This document shows positions 31,301 to 45,700 of a DNA stretch of 64,000 nt, one piece after another. Position 1 is the first letter of the stretch; each line of letters starts with the position of its first letter. The notes below the pieces were generated by a model that saw nothing but the letters and a program-made list of their open reading frames with translations, was not told the DNA's origin and did no database searches. A program made the position numbers and the translations under genes. The DNA is from Gigantopelta aegis (Eukaryota > Mollusca > Gastropoda > Neomphalida > Peltospiridae), in assembly GCF_016097555.1 (NCBI RefSeq), contig NC_054704.1:80057049-80121048 (forward strand), written 5' to 3'.

Positions 31301-34300
31301 ATCCCCCAAAGTACACTTTCAACCTGGGTTCAAAAACAAAATTTCTATTCAAGAGGGTTATTTAAAGTTTGGGCCAAAACGTAAGAACATGAGATCAGGA
31401 ATGTTTGAAGATGTAGAGGCCGCAACTTTGAAATGGCTTAAAAATGCTAGAGATAAAAATCTTCCCATTTCTGGCCCTGTATTACTTACAAAAGCGGAAG
31501 AATTTGCAAAAATGTTTGACTGTGTAAATTTTAAGCCTTTCAACAGGGTGGCTTGATAAATTTAAAGAAAGAAATGGGATAACATTTAAAAAGGTGTGTG
31601 GGGAGGAAAAAGCTGTGGACACACAATCAACAGAAATGTTAGAATGGCATGAGAGATTACAGCTAATTCTCAGGAAATATGATACCGACGATATATACAA
31701 CGCAGATGAAACTGGGATATTTTTTCGCCTTCTGCCAGACAAAACCCTTGAATTTAAAGATGTAGATTGTCATGGGGGGGAAAAAGAGTAAAGAACCACT
31801 TACTGCCCTAGTTTCTGCCAACATGTCATAGGGAAGTCAGTAAAACCACGTTGTTTTAAAAATATCAAAACACTACCAACTGAATACCTAGCTAACAAAA
31901 AGCCTGGATGACTTCAGATATTTTCACTAAGTAAAAAAAAAAGGACAAACAAATGTCCCGCAAAAAGAGAAAAATCGCCCTTGTAGTGGATAACTGCCCT
32001 GCCCATCCCAAAATAGCGGGTCTAAAATCAGTTGAACTTGTGTTTTTGCCACCGAACACCACATCAAAAACACAACCTATGGACCAGGGAATAATCCATT
32101 ATTTAAAAGTCTTTTACAGAAAAAGTTTATTCTCCGTTATATATCGGCTGTTGATGTGGAAACCGAGTTAAAACTAAATGTTTTAGATGCATTAAATCTC
32201 ATGCAGCAAGCTTGGTGCAATGTGAGGTCAACTACGATAAAGAACTGTTTCCGCCATGCTGGGTTTGACGTTAAAAACACAGTTGACACACGATGACGAC
32301 GACGATGTTGACCCCGATGACAACATCCCACTCTCTACACTGCTGCAACACGGACTGACACGTGACACTATGACTCGCTACATCAATCTTGATAATGACA
32401 TACCAATCTGCACGGAAATGACCGACGTCGACGAAATTAAAAATGCCAAACGGACAACAAGGATGAAGAAAGTACAGAAACGAGACCCTGCAACAGCGAA
32501 CAGGCCATGGAAGCGTGTGCTAACCTTAGGTGCTACCTGCAGAACCGTGAACATTTGGAAGAAATGCTGCTCAATCTGTGCAAGATTACAGACACAGTAA
32601 TGAAAGACGATTTTTTAAGCAAGTGTGCCAAACAATCTCTAATTACAAAAAATTTCGGATAGTTCTGCTCTTTGTACTTTGTGATTTGAGAGCTATAAAT
32701 TATTTTGTACTGTTGTGAATGTTTTATATGTGAAAAAAAGTACATAACCTAGTGCTATTTGGCATATAGCGTTTTGATTTGTTATGTTATGTCTCGCTAT
32801 GTTAGTGAGGGTTTTTAAAATGATTTTTGTGATTTACAATAATTTTGGTATTTATATTGTGTATTTTTTATTTGGTAAACAAACGTACTTAGTGCTAATC
32901 GACATTCAGTATTTTAATTTATTACAACGTTACGTTCCGCCTTGTTTTGACATTTGAAAAATATATCAACTTTAATTTATCGCTTACTTCTGGTTATATG
33001 TAAGTACGTGCTTTCAGGTTTTTTTTTTTTTTTTTTTTTTTTACTTTACTGTCAATTAATACAATAAAAGTACATAGAGATGTACATCAAATTGATCGGA
33101 TTTATCTCCTTTCTGTTAATATTTGCTTAGTTTTATCATATACACAGAAGAAATGTGCTAACATCCGATATCAACAAAATGATAATACTGCAATGCAGTT
33201 TCACTTTGAGGTCTGCTGTACGAATTTCGAACACTCGAACTCCCTGAAACTCGAACTATTTCGTCGTCCCCTTCAACTTCGAGTTAACGAAGTTTGACTG
33301 TATTTAATTTATCAATGTTAAACAAAACTTTAATTGAATGAATATTACTGAAAAAAAAAAATCTATTATTGTAATAGTCACTTGCCTGAAGACCTCTCAT
33401 CACATGGTGCTCTGCCTCTCCCGGCAGTCGGTAGTCTGCTCCCAGCCAGCAGCAGAACGCCTTGGCTTCATGGTAATTGCATTCTACCGGCCAGTTCATG
33501 GGCAGGGCAATAACATCAAACATTGCTCGGTACCTGTTTAAAAGACATAAATTATATAAAGGGTCACCCAAAACCACTGCAGCCGTCCACATTCTGTAAA
33601 TCATTTTAGGTTATTATTAAAGTGGAATCATAAGACACTTAAAATTACTCACAGCTATGGCATATTCGTGAGGCCAAGCGCCTGTGAACAGCTGACTGGT
33701 GCTGTCGTCTTCTATCACATCAAATTCATGAACCATAAAAACTGGTGTAAAAACCAGTTCTCGAACTGAACATGCTTCAGATGTAAGAGGGAGTAAAAAC
33801 TGTAGTTAAAATTAGCAGGATCCCAATGGGCATAATTTCCCAGTTATCTCCCCTATGAAGCTCTTCTGCTTGTGAGAATGACATCAGGTCCACCTGTCAC
33901 ATTTTAAGCTTTTTATAGTATTGCATATGCCTGAATATTACACCTTGAAAGGCAATTTGTTTTGGTGTATCATACTTCTTCCACATGTAGTGTTCGGTGA
34001 CAATAATACGAAAATCCTTTATTAGGACCTGATCTTCTTTCCTCCAGGGGGAGATAAATCTTAAAAATGATGCCCATTGCCTGAGCAACCTTTATTAACT
34101 ATGAGTTTTGGGTTATCATCAAATTTAGAGAGAAAACTAATTTCATCTTTCCAACATGAAAAATGTGATACATGAAAAAGATCAGTGCACTACATCGAGT
34201 GCAGCGTTATGCTGTGTGAAAATTAAAAAAGGTGGGACACCCCCACCGTACCCCCAAAATCAATGTAAAAACACATTTGAAAGCTTAGTTACCCAAGTAA

Positions 34301-36714
34301 AAATGCAACTGGGATCCTGGTGGGATCCCACTGGGAAATAGGCAGGATCCTCCCAGGATATAGCAGGATACTGCCAGGATAAAATTATGGGATTCCTAGT
34401 TGTCCTGATAGGACCCAGATCATATCATATGTCGAGGGGTTATAGTGCCAGAACCACTTATCTCCTTTCCACTTCAATCTGAGAAAACTGCACTGAAAAC
34501 TTTGGAATGCACTTAAAAATAGGAAACTTAACTTTTACTAAATATTTTTCTTTTAGATGCTAGCAGTTATTTGTTTTAGTATAAACCTTAAAAGTTTTGT
34601 CTGCTAATAATAATAAATCATGATGTAATTTGATGAAGAACTATTTAATTTATTCTGGCTCCCGGAACTTGAACACAAACTGCTCCAACCAGCATGCCAG
34701 AGCAAGCTATTTTATAAACAGTTTTTCTTACAGTCCAGCATATGTGACAAACTGTGTGAAATCTAAGTCAAGAATAATGTTATCTTGCAGTGAGTCCACG
34801 TGGCATACAGTAAACATTTAATTTCGCAGCAGCTCTGAGACACCTAATTGGGCCTGTGTTGTTAATACTTTGAAAATGTACTGGCAGCAGGAAGTAATTG
34901 TAAACAATAACAAATTATCTTTGGATGGCAGACACTAGAAATGGTCATGGGTGTTTCCAGCTGTGTGCACAGTAACCTTATCCTACACTGAGATGGTGAA
35001 TTGGGCTCCCTGGTATTGTAGCAGGTTGCTAGAAGCTCTTAACAACTTTAGAAAAACAATTTGTCAAACAAAGCAAAGCCTTAAAACCAGTTATAACAGA
35101 TACATTTGTTATACTAATTATTACATGAAATGTAAGCTATCATACCAGTTATAACAGATATATTTATTACACTAATTAAACATGAAATGTAAGCTATCAG
35201 AGTAAACTGCTCCATCTGTAGTGTTGAGCTACTGACTGAATTAATAATCAACCGTTAAGATAAGTTAATACGTTTAATGATTTTTAATACGCAGGAATTT
35301 AACAAAACAAAATGAATACAGGGCCAGTAACTATATTCGGCATTTTTCCTTAAAAGTTTTCACTCATTCTAAAGTGTCTACGTTTTGACATGTTAATGAT
35401 ATATATTTACAATCAACGTGTAATGATTCCTAGCAGAATGCACATTTTCGTAGGTTTTACAAAAATGCACAAAAATCTCATCGTGTGTAAGATGTTTGCA
35501 TGTAACATAGGTCAGATGTTACTGAAACAATGTTTAGAAGTTATATGTGATAAAAACTTACTTTTGTTGAGTACATTTTAAATATGCAAGTAATACTACT
35601 AAAGGTACCAGTGTTGAAACCAAAATCTATTGATTGATATACTTTAAATTGCACATATATGCACTGGCGTATTCGGGAAGCCAGGGATTGGGCACAAGAG
35701 GACCATGCCTTCTCGAATATACCTCTTTTTTTCACAATACCAACTTTTATAATGCATGTCACCCCATAACATGTGTAAAAGCAGTGCCCTCTATCTCCAC
35801 TCCACCCCCAATAAACAATCCTGGCTACCCTAATATATATATACTAATATAATATATATATATATGCCCCGTTAGGGTTTATTGACTAGTTGGATATTGG
35901 CATGGATGGGAAAAAATATTTAATGGCACGTCAGCACATGAAATTTTTAATGCTTTCTAGCCTATACTTGAACAGACAAAAATGATTCCTAATAAAACTC
36001 ACCATTTTATTGACACTGGTACTCAAACATGTGTTATTCTTAGTAATACACTGTAGGCGAAATGCAAATGGTCAACAGTCAAATTCACAAAATTAGATTT
36101 CATTGTTGATAATGTAAATATTTTGTAATAAAACATTTATCTGATAAAAACAATGTATCGATTTACTCAGGCAACACATATAACGTGTGGTACCTTGCAT
36201 TTGATTTTACCAGCAAGACGTAGGGTGTCTCGTGGCATTTGAGATAAAATAAATGTGTTAATTAGAAACCCCCAATTTTGTAGAAAGTAAAGTTTGTATT
36301 TTTAAATTTTGTCTTAAACAAATGTCAACATCAGGTGAACTGTAGATGCATTGCAATTGTACATTAAATGGAATTAATTTACTGGGATAGTTTTAACATG
36401 GTATGTGCACAAATATTTCACAAATTGCGTGCTAATTATTAGAGTGATTATAAAAGTGTTTTGGTCATGTTGGATTCTGGTTTTATGTTCTACTTGTAGT
36501 ATTATTAGCACCAGTGTACAGTACACACAGGAAAAGGGCTGGTAGGTGTTTTACTATGGCTAATGAATTGTTAAAATCACCTATTCCATGTTCAGTGCAT
36601 TGGGTTTTTTTCAAATCCTCAAACTCTAAGCGTTTGGTCCTTTGTGGGTAGTTGTGTATCAAGTTTTAACTGTTATTTTTGTTCCCCTAAGAATTCAATG
36701 TGGTGAAGGTGGGA

Positions 36715-36763
<49 letters not shown>

Positions 36764-39700
36764 CCGTGATCGTGACTATGTGGATCTACAAAACAAAGCT
36801 GGCTATGACTCAGCACAACTTGAAACGATATCTTGAAATCTGAGCTGGATTATTATCACATCCTAAGCCAGTGTCTTTCCGCAACGTTAATTTTTAATCC
36901 AGACCACGGCAACCTGATCTGGAAGTTGTTTAAACCATAGTTATCACAATCTTTAATGTACCAGTCCTGGGCACTGGTTGAAGTAAGATAAAAGGTGATG
37001 GGTCCACTAAGGGCAATCAATCATATATCCCATCGCATCTACCTATACCACTGAACTACCGGGTATGCTGACATGGGTGATATATTGCATGCATGTACAG
37101 GAATGAACTACTCTACTAGTCTTATCATATATAAATTGCAAATACATTGCGGTAACTGTAGATTAAAAATAAGACATTTTCAGGTATAGTTTCATGTTTT
37201 GATTGTCAATGTTTTGAAAACATTTTAATTTGTTAATTGAATAAAGACTGTTGATTAAAATATTTAATAAATTGATGTTATAATAATGAAAACAGTGAAT
37301 GCCATTAAGTACAATAAGACCAGGTGTAAAAAATATCTAAATACAGTTTAATGCATTCGTCATCAGCATTGAGCTGGTGCGTGATTAAGTATAATGTTTG
37401 TCTAATGCGCTCGTAGAATGATATACATGTACACACACACATTTTATTTAAATAGCAGTAACCACTTTGTTATAATGACCAGAGATCACTCATCATTGGA
37501 ACATCTGAAATGTTACAATTATTCCAGTTAATGTAGTAATATCTAGATATTTTAGCCCAGAAAATATGAATGTGCATACATTTCAACTACTACAATGAAC
37601 AATATTTATTATTAGTATGCATATTTATTTTATGCCATTTATATAAAGGGGTCGCTTCTTCTAACCAATTAGTTATAATATGAACTACTATGAACGGACT
37701 CTGATTTAAAGAAAAAAATACTTGACCTTTACCTACTAATTCATGTTCAACTATATGTCAAATATTATATAATGTCTATAAAATATACAATGACTAGAAA
37801 AGTTACAATAATGTGATGATGCCTTTGAAATAATATAAACTAATTTCCCTCTATGCTAAGTAAATTAAAATATTTTATTGTGTATGGTCATAAAACATTT
37901 ATCATCTTTGGGCCGGCATCCTTTTTACAATAAACAATTCCCAGGCATTTTCATTTTAAATTGGAACTTAAATTTATTTTTTATATAATATTCAAATTGT
38001 CTACAAAATACAGACATAGCTAGACCATAATTTTTAACTAAGGTTGTTGCATATGGGAGCCATGTTTAAAAAAAAGAAAGAAACAAACAAACAAAGGAAT
38101 TTTATATTTAATGACACACTCAACACAGCTACAGGTATGTGGTGTCAGACATGTAGTTAATGACCACAAATATATTTTAGAGAGGAAACTATGGGCAACT
38201 ATTTTTTTATTAGCACCAAGGGGTCTTTAATATATGCATCATCCCCCAGACAGGATAGTACATATTATGGTCTGTAACACCAGTTGTGAAGCACTCGCTG
38301 GAACGAGAAATAGTCCAATGATTCCACTAACAGGAATCGATCCTAGACTGACCGTACACCAGGCCAGCACTTTACTACTGGGCTACGTCATGCCCCCGGC
38401 AAATTAATTTAATTATATTATTTTTTCTCTGATACACATAGTAATTATTCAGACTAAAATAAGGGAAAACAACTTTCCTGTTTAACTACTTTCTCTATGT
38501 CTCTGTTCAGTTAATATTTTCTCAACTGCGTGATTCTTCTGTAGAACTAAATGAACTCTGCAATCACTTCTGATTAAACTATTTACATAACCGGCATTTA
38601 TTCAGCAACTAGTTAACAACACACACACATTCCAAATGTCTAAGCAGTACACACTTCCCTTAGATCGATTGTTACTTACATGTACTGCATCTGGCTGGAA
38701 CTGCCGTTTTGGAATCCAGATTCTTCTTGTTTTCCCACTATGTCATGGGAAGGAAGCTGGCAATGAGAATATGTGGAAAGATCGTATCCACAGCCTGACT
38801 TGCAACCTAAAAGCCCAAAAGAAACCAGCATTCTGAGAATACTGCTAAAACACATTTCCATATCTCCTAAATTCAAGGGCCATTACTTTGAGAAAATTGG
38901 TACATCACCAAGAACGTTAAACTTGACCTGTAACAGAACAAGATAAAGCTGTACACACAATTTCATCTCATTATTTTCAGGCATTGCAAAAAGTAATCAC
39001 AACAAAAAATCTGGAAAATAAAGTTCAATTTAAGGGTCATAACTACCGAACATGGGTAAATCTTCATGAAAGTAAAACTTCATCTGTAAAAATACACAAA
39101 ATTTCAACTCAATATCTTCAAGGGCCATAACTGTGTCAAAAATGAGTAAATTGTCATGAAAGTCAAACTTTCTGTAACTGTGAATAAAACATGTGGGAAG
39201 GACGGATGGATGGACAAAGAAAATGACAGAGATGAACCTATAGACCCCTCCGGGTAGACCAGTAGGGGATTAATCTTATATTTAAAAAAAAAGCTCTCTA
39301 AAATAACTAATATTGGAAGTTACTAGTGGGTTGGTTCAAAGAATTTGATATTTTCTGAATAAATGTAATAATACAAAAAGTCATACCACCATAAATATTG
39401 TCTGCTAGTGTCTATCTGAAATTTTTTAGAATATGTCTAACAGTGAATGCATTCATGTTTTCAGTCGTACTTTGTTGGAATCTCCTTAAACATTGGCCTC
39501 ATAGTTTTATGAAGAGATATATTATATATTATTATAAGCATTAGATGAAAGGTCACCATATTTTAAAGCTGAATAACTGTTAGATGAAAGGTTGCCATAC
39601 ATACTTTAAAGCTGTATAACTCCTATACTGTTAGATGAAAGGTCACCATACATATTTTAAAGCTGTATAACTCCTATACTGTTAGATGAAAGGTCGCGAT

Positions 39701-42700
39701 ACATACTTTAAAGCTGTATAACTCCTATACTGTTATTTGAAAAGTCACCATACATATTTTACAGCTGTATAACTCCTATACTGTTAGTTGAAAGGTCACC
39801 ATAAAATAATTAAATCTGTATTATTCTCACACTGTTAGTTGACAGGTTTCTATATAAAACAAGAGTACCAGTGACGTACATGATAGGCCATATTTATAAT
39901 GATGAATATGTTACGGGTATGATTCAATTCTAAAGTCCAAACCAAATTGTTAACAACTACAATAAATTACTCTCCTACCTTTAATTACCATTACATTTCC
40001 CCCAAATTTTGTCCAGACACAAGTTGTGAAAAAACCATTACAGTGACACAGATTCCACATATGAGACTGTAACGATGTCGCCAGTAGCGAATGAATGAAT
40101 GAATGAATGTTTAATGACACCCCAGCACGAAAAATACATTGGCTATTGGGTGCAAACAAATAAAGTGATGATCAACATCAATATAAAAATTCAAGATTTA
40201 AATAAAAACAGTGTAAAGAACTGTGCAAAAATACAAATATCACAGATAGATACGGACTTTTACTCAAAATTTCAATTTGTGCTGTATTGGCCATTCTCAA
40301 AGAGAATATTACACCCCTGCACCACGGTGAGGTTACAGCACGCACAGGGGTCACCAGTATTGACTTCGCTGAGATAGCATAGGGCAAAATACATGCCGTT
40401 TTCTGCCGTCTGCCATTTTGTTTTTTTATGGAATACTCTTCAAGAGGGGTGATAGCCTCCAAAGTATGTAACATAATTAATATAAAATCAATGAACTCTA
40501 GTGGTATCATTAAACATTTTTTTTTAAATAATAATAATAATAAAATTAATATGACGTCATCACGTTTGCTTTTATATCAAAACATGTTATGACGTTGTTA
40601 GATTAAGTCATATCCTTTCACCCCTCTTGGAGAATATTCCATAAAAAGTCAAAATGGCAGCCGGCACAAAATTACATGCTTTTTGCCCTATGCAATCTCA
40701 GCGAAGTCGATATAAGTGATATGGTTATCATCTAGTATGTGGAATCTGTGTCATTTTAATGTTTTTTTCAAGATTTCTGTCTGGACAAAATGTGGGTAAA
40801 ATCTAACGAGAGCAATTTTTCGTAGTTGTTAACATTTTGGTTCGGATAGTAATTATGTGAAATGTTTGCAATGGGATGGATGAACAGTTTGTTTTGGACC
40901 AAGCACCATCGCAAGTTGTTCCTACATGTGAGGTTTTATGGTCCTGTATGCATCTGTATGCAAGATATGATCCGGACAAGGAACTACTGTTATGTGCAGT
41001 AGACCATGAACAGTAGGTCACAGTGACCTAGTAATTGAAAGTGACACACCCCAATCCCAAGTTGTTCCTACATGTGAGGTTTGATGGTCTTGTAAGAATC
41101 TGTATGCAATATATGGTCCGGACAAGGATTTACTGTTAGGTGCAGTAGACCGTGGAAAGTAGGTCACAGTGACCTAGTAATAGTACGCAACACACCACCA
41201 TCCCAAGTTGTTCCTACATCTGTATGCAAGATATGGTCCAGACAAAAAAAGTTAACAAACAGACGCAAGTATGGACGGACGGACGTACGGACAATGCCAT
41301 ACCATAATACGACCCATAGATGCAACACCGTACCATAATATGACACATAGATGGGCATATAAAAAATAAGTTGTACTATGATACTTACCTATTGATTATA
41401 AAACATTATATTCACCTCCTTATAACACATATTCTAACAAATGTAACAAAATATATCTATTATAAATATAGTTATATAAAAAGAACTAAAAATCCCCAAA
41501 ATTATTCAATCAGTTACCTTCAAAGCATATCCAGAAAGTTGGATGCTTTGCTTGTCTTAACTGGAGCCATTGCCAACCTTCCTTGGACCAGAATTCCTTC
41601 TTCAAGTAGCCACCATCTTTAACAAACTTGAGAAACTGATGATTCGTCACTAGGTATTTGGAGGCCTCAAAGGGTGGAACACTAAAATTAGAAGTTTAAA
41701 ATACAATCCGAGTGTTAATTAGGGATGTGTAGTATTTAAAGGATATTAAAATGAGCTTCCATTTCATATTATGTTTATGTCCTGAGTGACTTATATTTCA
41801 GTTGTCATGAGCTTTAGCGCGTCACGTTCCACTTGGCATTATTTTACGAGGGACATAAACATGATACGAAATGGTAGCTTGTTTAATATTCTATTTATTA
41901 CCCATTATCGATCTTAATTTATATCACCCAACTCGTTTTGTTGATGTTCCTGTAACGTTGTAGTGCACCAATCAATGATGTCATCGTGTGATGTCGAAGT
42001 GTTACGTTCCACTTGGCATTCTAGTGGAACGTATCACTTAGATATGTATCAAGATATTTTTAACCATATGGGCAATAATACTGGTATTCCGATATATTAT
42101 GATTCAAAGGGTAACTAATACATACTATGATACGTCCTACCTGTCACACAGAATATATTCGGACTGAAATAGTACTGAAATGCACGCAAAAGTTATTGCT
42201 GGTGTGCAACCTTAATGTATGAAATTGTGTGACAATTTGTAAAGGCATAAAGCAGCTCTGATAGATGTCCCAGAGTTTTATTTCTAAAATTTGACTTGAT
42301 ACCCATATGGCTGTTACTTTGGGAATTTTGTGTTTCATTTCAAAATCATCTTGTTATCTAAGTTCGAATTTAAAAGAATAATACAATACAACATGGGCGG
42401 ATCCAGGAAATATTTTTAGGGGGGGACCAAAAAAGAAGGGCACATTGACTCGTCAAAAGGGCACCTTACTACAAGTTTTGATATTTACAATTAATATGAA
42501 TTCCTACAGTTCTACGTCATAATATACTAGCAATAATGAAGTAAATTGGCGTCACTCGCGTTAGAACCTCAATGGGGCCCCATTGAGACTCAATAACACA
42601 GACACATATCTGCAAGCTTGCGCATGTACACGAAAATCTTGATTTCATTTATCTACAATATAATTATTGTTTACTTAAAAAAAAAAAAATTCTACAAACA

Positions 42701-45700
42701 AAAAGGGCACTTGGACATTTTGAGGGCACTTGAACAATTTTTGGGGGGGACGTGTCCCCCTGGTCCCCCCCCTTGGATCCGCCCATGTACAATGTCATGT
42801 AAATGTATTTATTCAAATTAATATATCTATTTTGCATTAAGAAATGTTATGGGGGGAGGGAAAGGATGTTTGTCAAGTGTTGTCAAAATCTATCTTCACA
42901 CAATAATAAAAAAGGAATTCAGATTGAGAATTTTTTTTTTACTTCAAATTTGGAAATAAAAAATAACAATGCTTTGGAATGGTGCCGATTATCGGAGTCT
43001 AGAAACCATGTGACCTGCTTGAACCTCAAATGGATATAGACTTAAATATAATAACACAAACTACTCACACACATTTCAGTTCTCCATACTCATTGTCCCA
43101 CCCGTATGAAGGAAAACTGTCTGGTTTGCCAATTGTCACCTCCTGACCTTTGACCCTCACTAAAGGGTTGTCTTTCACAGGTTCACCTGGCACAAGTTTT
43201 CATCATTAAGTTACAAAGTTTCTTTAAAATAACCACATTTAAAAATATTCTACATACCATATATTTAAGCCCATTTAATAATGACCATACTTATCGTAAC
43301 ATAACATTTTACAATTGTGTATCCCTTATATTTTGTAATGCTAATCCCTTTAAAATTATATTCTCTTGAAAATATTCAATTATTGTGATGTAATTTTATC
43401 AACATTACTACATTACCAAGAAAAGTAATTACTTTTCGTTAACTAATTCCAATTAAAACAAACAAATATATTTCATTTTATTTAGAAATTATTAGAAGGT
43501 GACCATCACTTTAAGCGTGTGTGATGCAATTGTTTCCCACACATATAATTCTTTTAAGAAGAGAAAGAACATTTGCTTTACACTAATGATAATACATTAC
43601 AAATTCATAAAAAATAAAACAATATGACACTCGCAACTAAGATAATGCACCTTTAAGGTTAGTCTATTCTGAAAAAACTATTGTAATACATTTGTTAATT
43701 TTCATGTTTAATCAAAAGATTTATGTATTTTGTCATGGGCAACCAGGATATAACATGACGACAATTATTATCCCCTAATTTGTATACCACACTTGACTGG
43801 GCCATAAACCCATCCATCTGGCTTGGTTACCATGTCAACTGGAAGCTGACGAATGAGAACAGAGGATGTTTCAAGATGGATCCTCTCATGCTCCATTCCC
43901 ATCAGAAGAGCCCACTGAAAAATATTCAATATCAATCAGAGTTATCTCCCCATCATACTCCAAAAATATAAATATACTCTTCAAAAGAAGAAACGCAAAA
44001 CCACATTGTCGTAACATTTGGAGAATTGATTTAATTATTGAATGGTGAGTCCATTAATTACCAAATGTTGCAGGATTGTTCACAATTCACTCTAGTCCAT
44101 TGTGATTAAGTGACAGGACACACCACCAAGTTCAAGGTCATCTGGAGTCAATACCGGGTGTGGCCTCCGCGTGTGTTGACAACTGCCTGGCACCGCCTGC
44201 CCATTGAAGCAACCAGAGTACGGATGACGTCCCGGGGGATGGTGGCCCACTCGGCCTGCAAGGCTGCTGCCAGCTCGGGCAGGGTCTGGGGCTGTGGTTG
44301 TCGCTGTCGGAGGCGTCGGTCCAACTCGTCCCATAGATTCTCAATTGGGTTCAAATCCGGTGATATCGATGGCCAAGGAAGGACATTAATGTTGTTGTTC
44401 TGTAGGAAAGCCGTTGTGAGACGTGCTGTGTGAGGCCTGGCATTGTCATGTTGGAACACTGCGTTGGCGTTGGCCATAACTGGAACGATGTGTGGCCGGA
44501 GGATCTGGTCAATGTAGCCCTGTGCATTCAGGTTGCCCTGCACGTGGACCAGGTCAGTTCTGCCAGTGTGTGAGATAGCTGCCCACACCATGACACTACC
44601 CCCGCCGAATCTGTCCACTTCCTGCACGCAGTTTGCCGCATAACGTTCACCACGACGCCTATACACGCGACATCTTCCATCATGACGTCGGAGCAGAAAT
44701 CGGGACTCGTCACTGAACCACACCTGTCTCCATCGCAGTTGAGGCCATTGTCGATGAATCTGGCACCACTGCAGTCGGAGTCGACGGTGTTGTGGTGTTA
44801 AGATGACACCTCGAACTGGACGTCTGGCACGAATTCCTACCTCACGTAGGCGGTTCCGTACGGTCTGGTCGGATATCCTGCGCAAACCTGGTATTGCTGC
44901 GGCTGTGGAGGTGGCAGTAGTCAATCGTTCCCGAAGGTGGCGTACCCAGATGTAGCGGTCCTGCCCGGGGGTAGTGACCCGTGGTCGACCGGATCTAGGG
45001 AGGTCACGTGTTGATCCATGTTGCTGGTAACGGTCCCACAGTCTGGAGATGGTGCTTGGGGACACATGGAATGCCCTGGCAACGGCCGTTCTGGATTCGC
45101 CTCCGTCTAGTCGGCCGATGGCATTGTTTCTCTGCGGTTCACTGAGACGTGGCATGTCCTGGATTGTCAACTGTCGGCCAGATACAGAGGCCAGGCAAGC
45201 GAACACCCTGCACTTTTATACTGTCGGTGTTCATGTTGCACGTGCAGACAACGCACGTGCAGTGGTGACATGGTTTGCACGTGGCTGCGTTTTTGTGAAT
45301 ATTCACATTTTGGAACTTTATTGTACAGTAGCTGCGTTTTATCGAATGTAACCGTGGGAATGTGTTTGGGACATGCAATGACCTTATATTCACAAAGCAT
45401 GAACCGGTAGGAAACATAAAATCGGAGTTATAACCCATTTGTACCCTTTTGCGTTTCTTTTTTTGAAGAGTATATTTTATTCATTTCAACTTCAGCCGAT
45501 TTTCAGGGCTAGCTCTGGCACTCACCAAATTTGAATTTTATCTTAATTTGGTGAAATAATTTCATGTAATAGTTGACATTTTGTTACAAAATAACTGTTT
45601 CTGCAATTTCTTAAAGTTCAATAGATAATTTGACGACATCTGCTCACCCAGAGCTAGCCCTGGATTTTAATGCATTATATCCAATTAAGGTTCAAGCACA

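Noticed and set aside
33653-33799. The missing OvoA exon between exons 9 and 11
   Set aside because: It does not satisfy the phases (phase 1 in, phase 2 out). The exon at 38680-38806 does, and its residues fit.
38860-41360. A LINE with coding capacity
   Set aside because: Only tail-like phrases are present. No reverse transcriptase or endonuclease motif appears in any frame.
44528-45438. Extra genes overlapping the Tc1 transposase in other frames
   Set aside because: They are shadows of the GC-rich transposase and of its terminal region.
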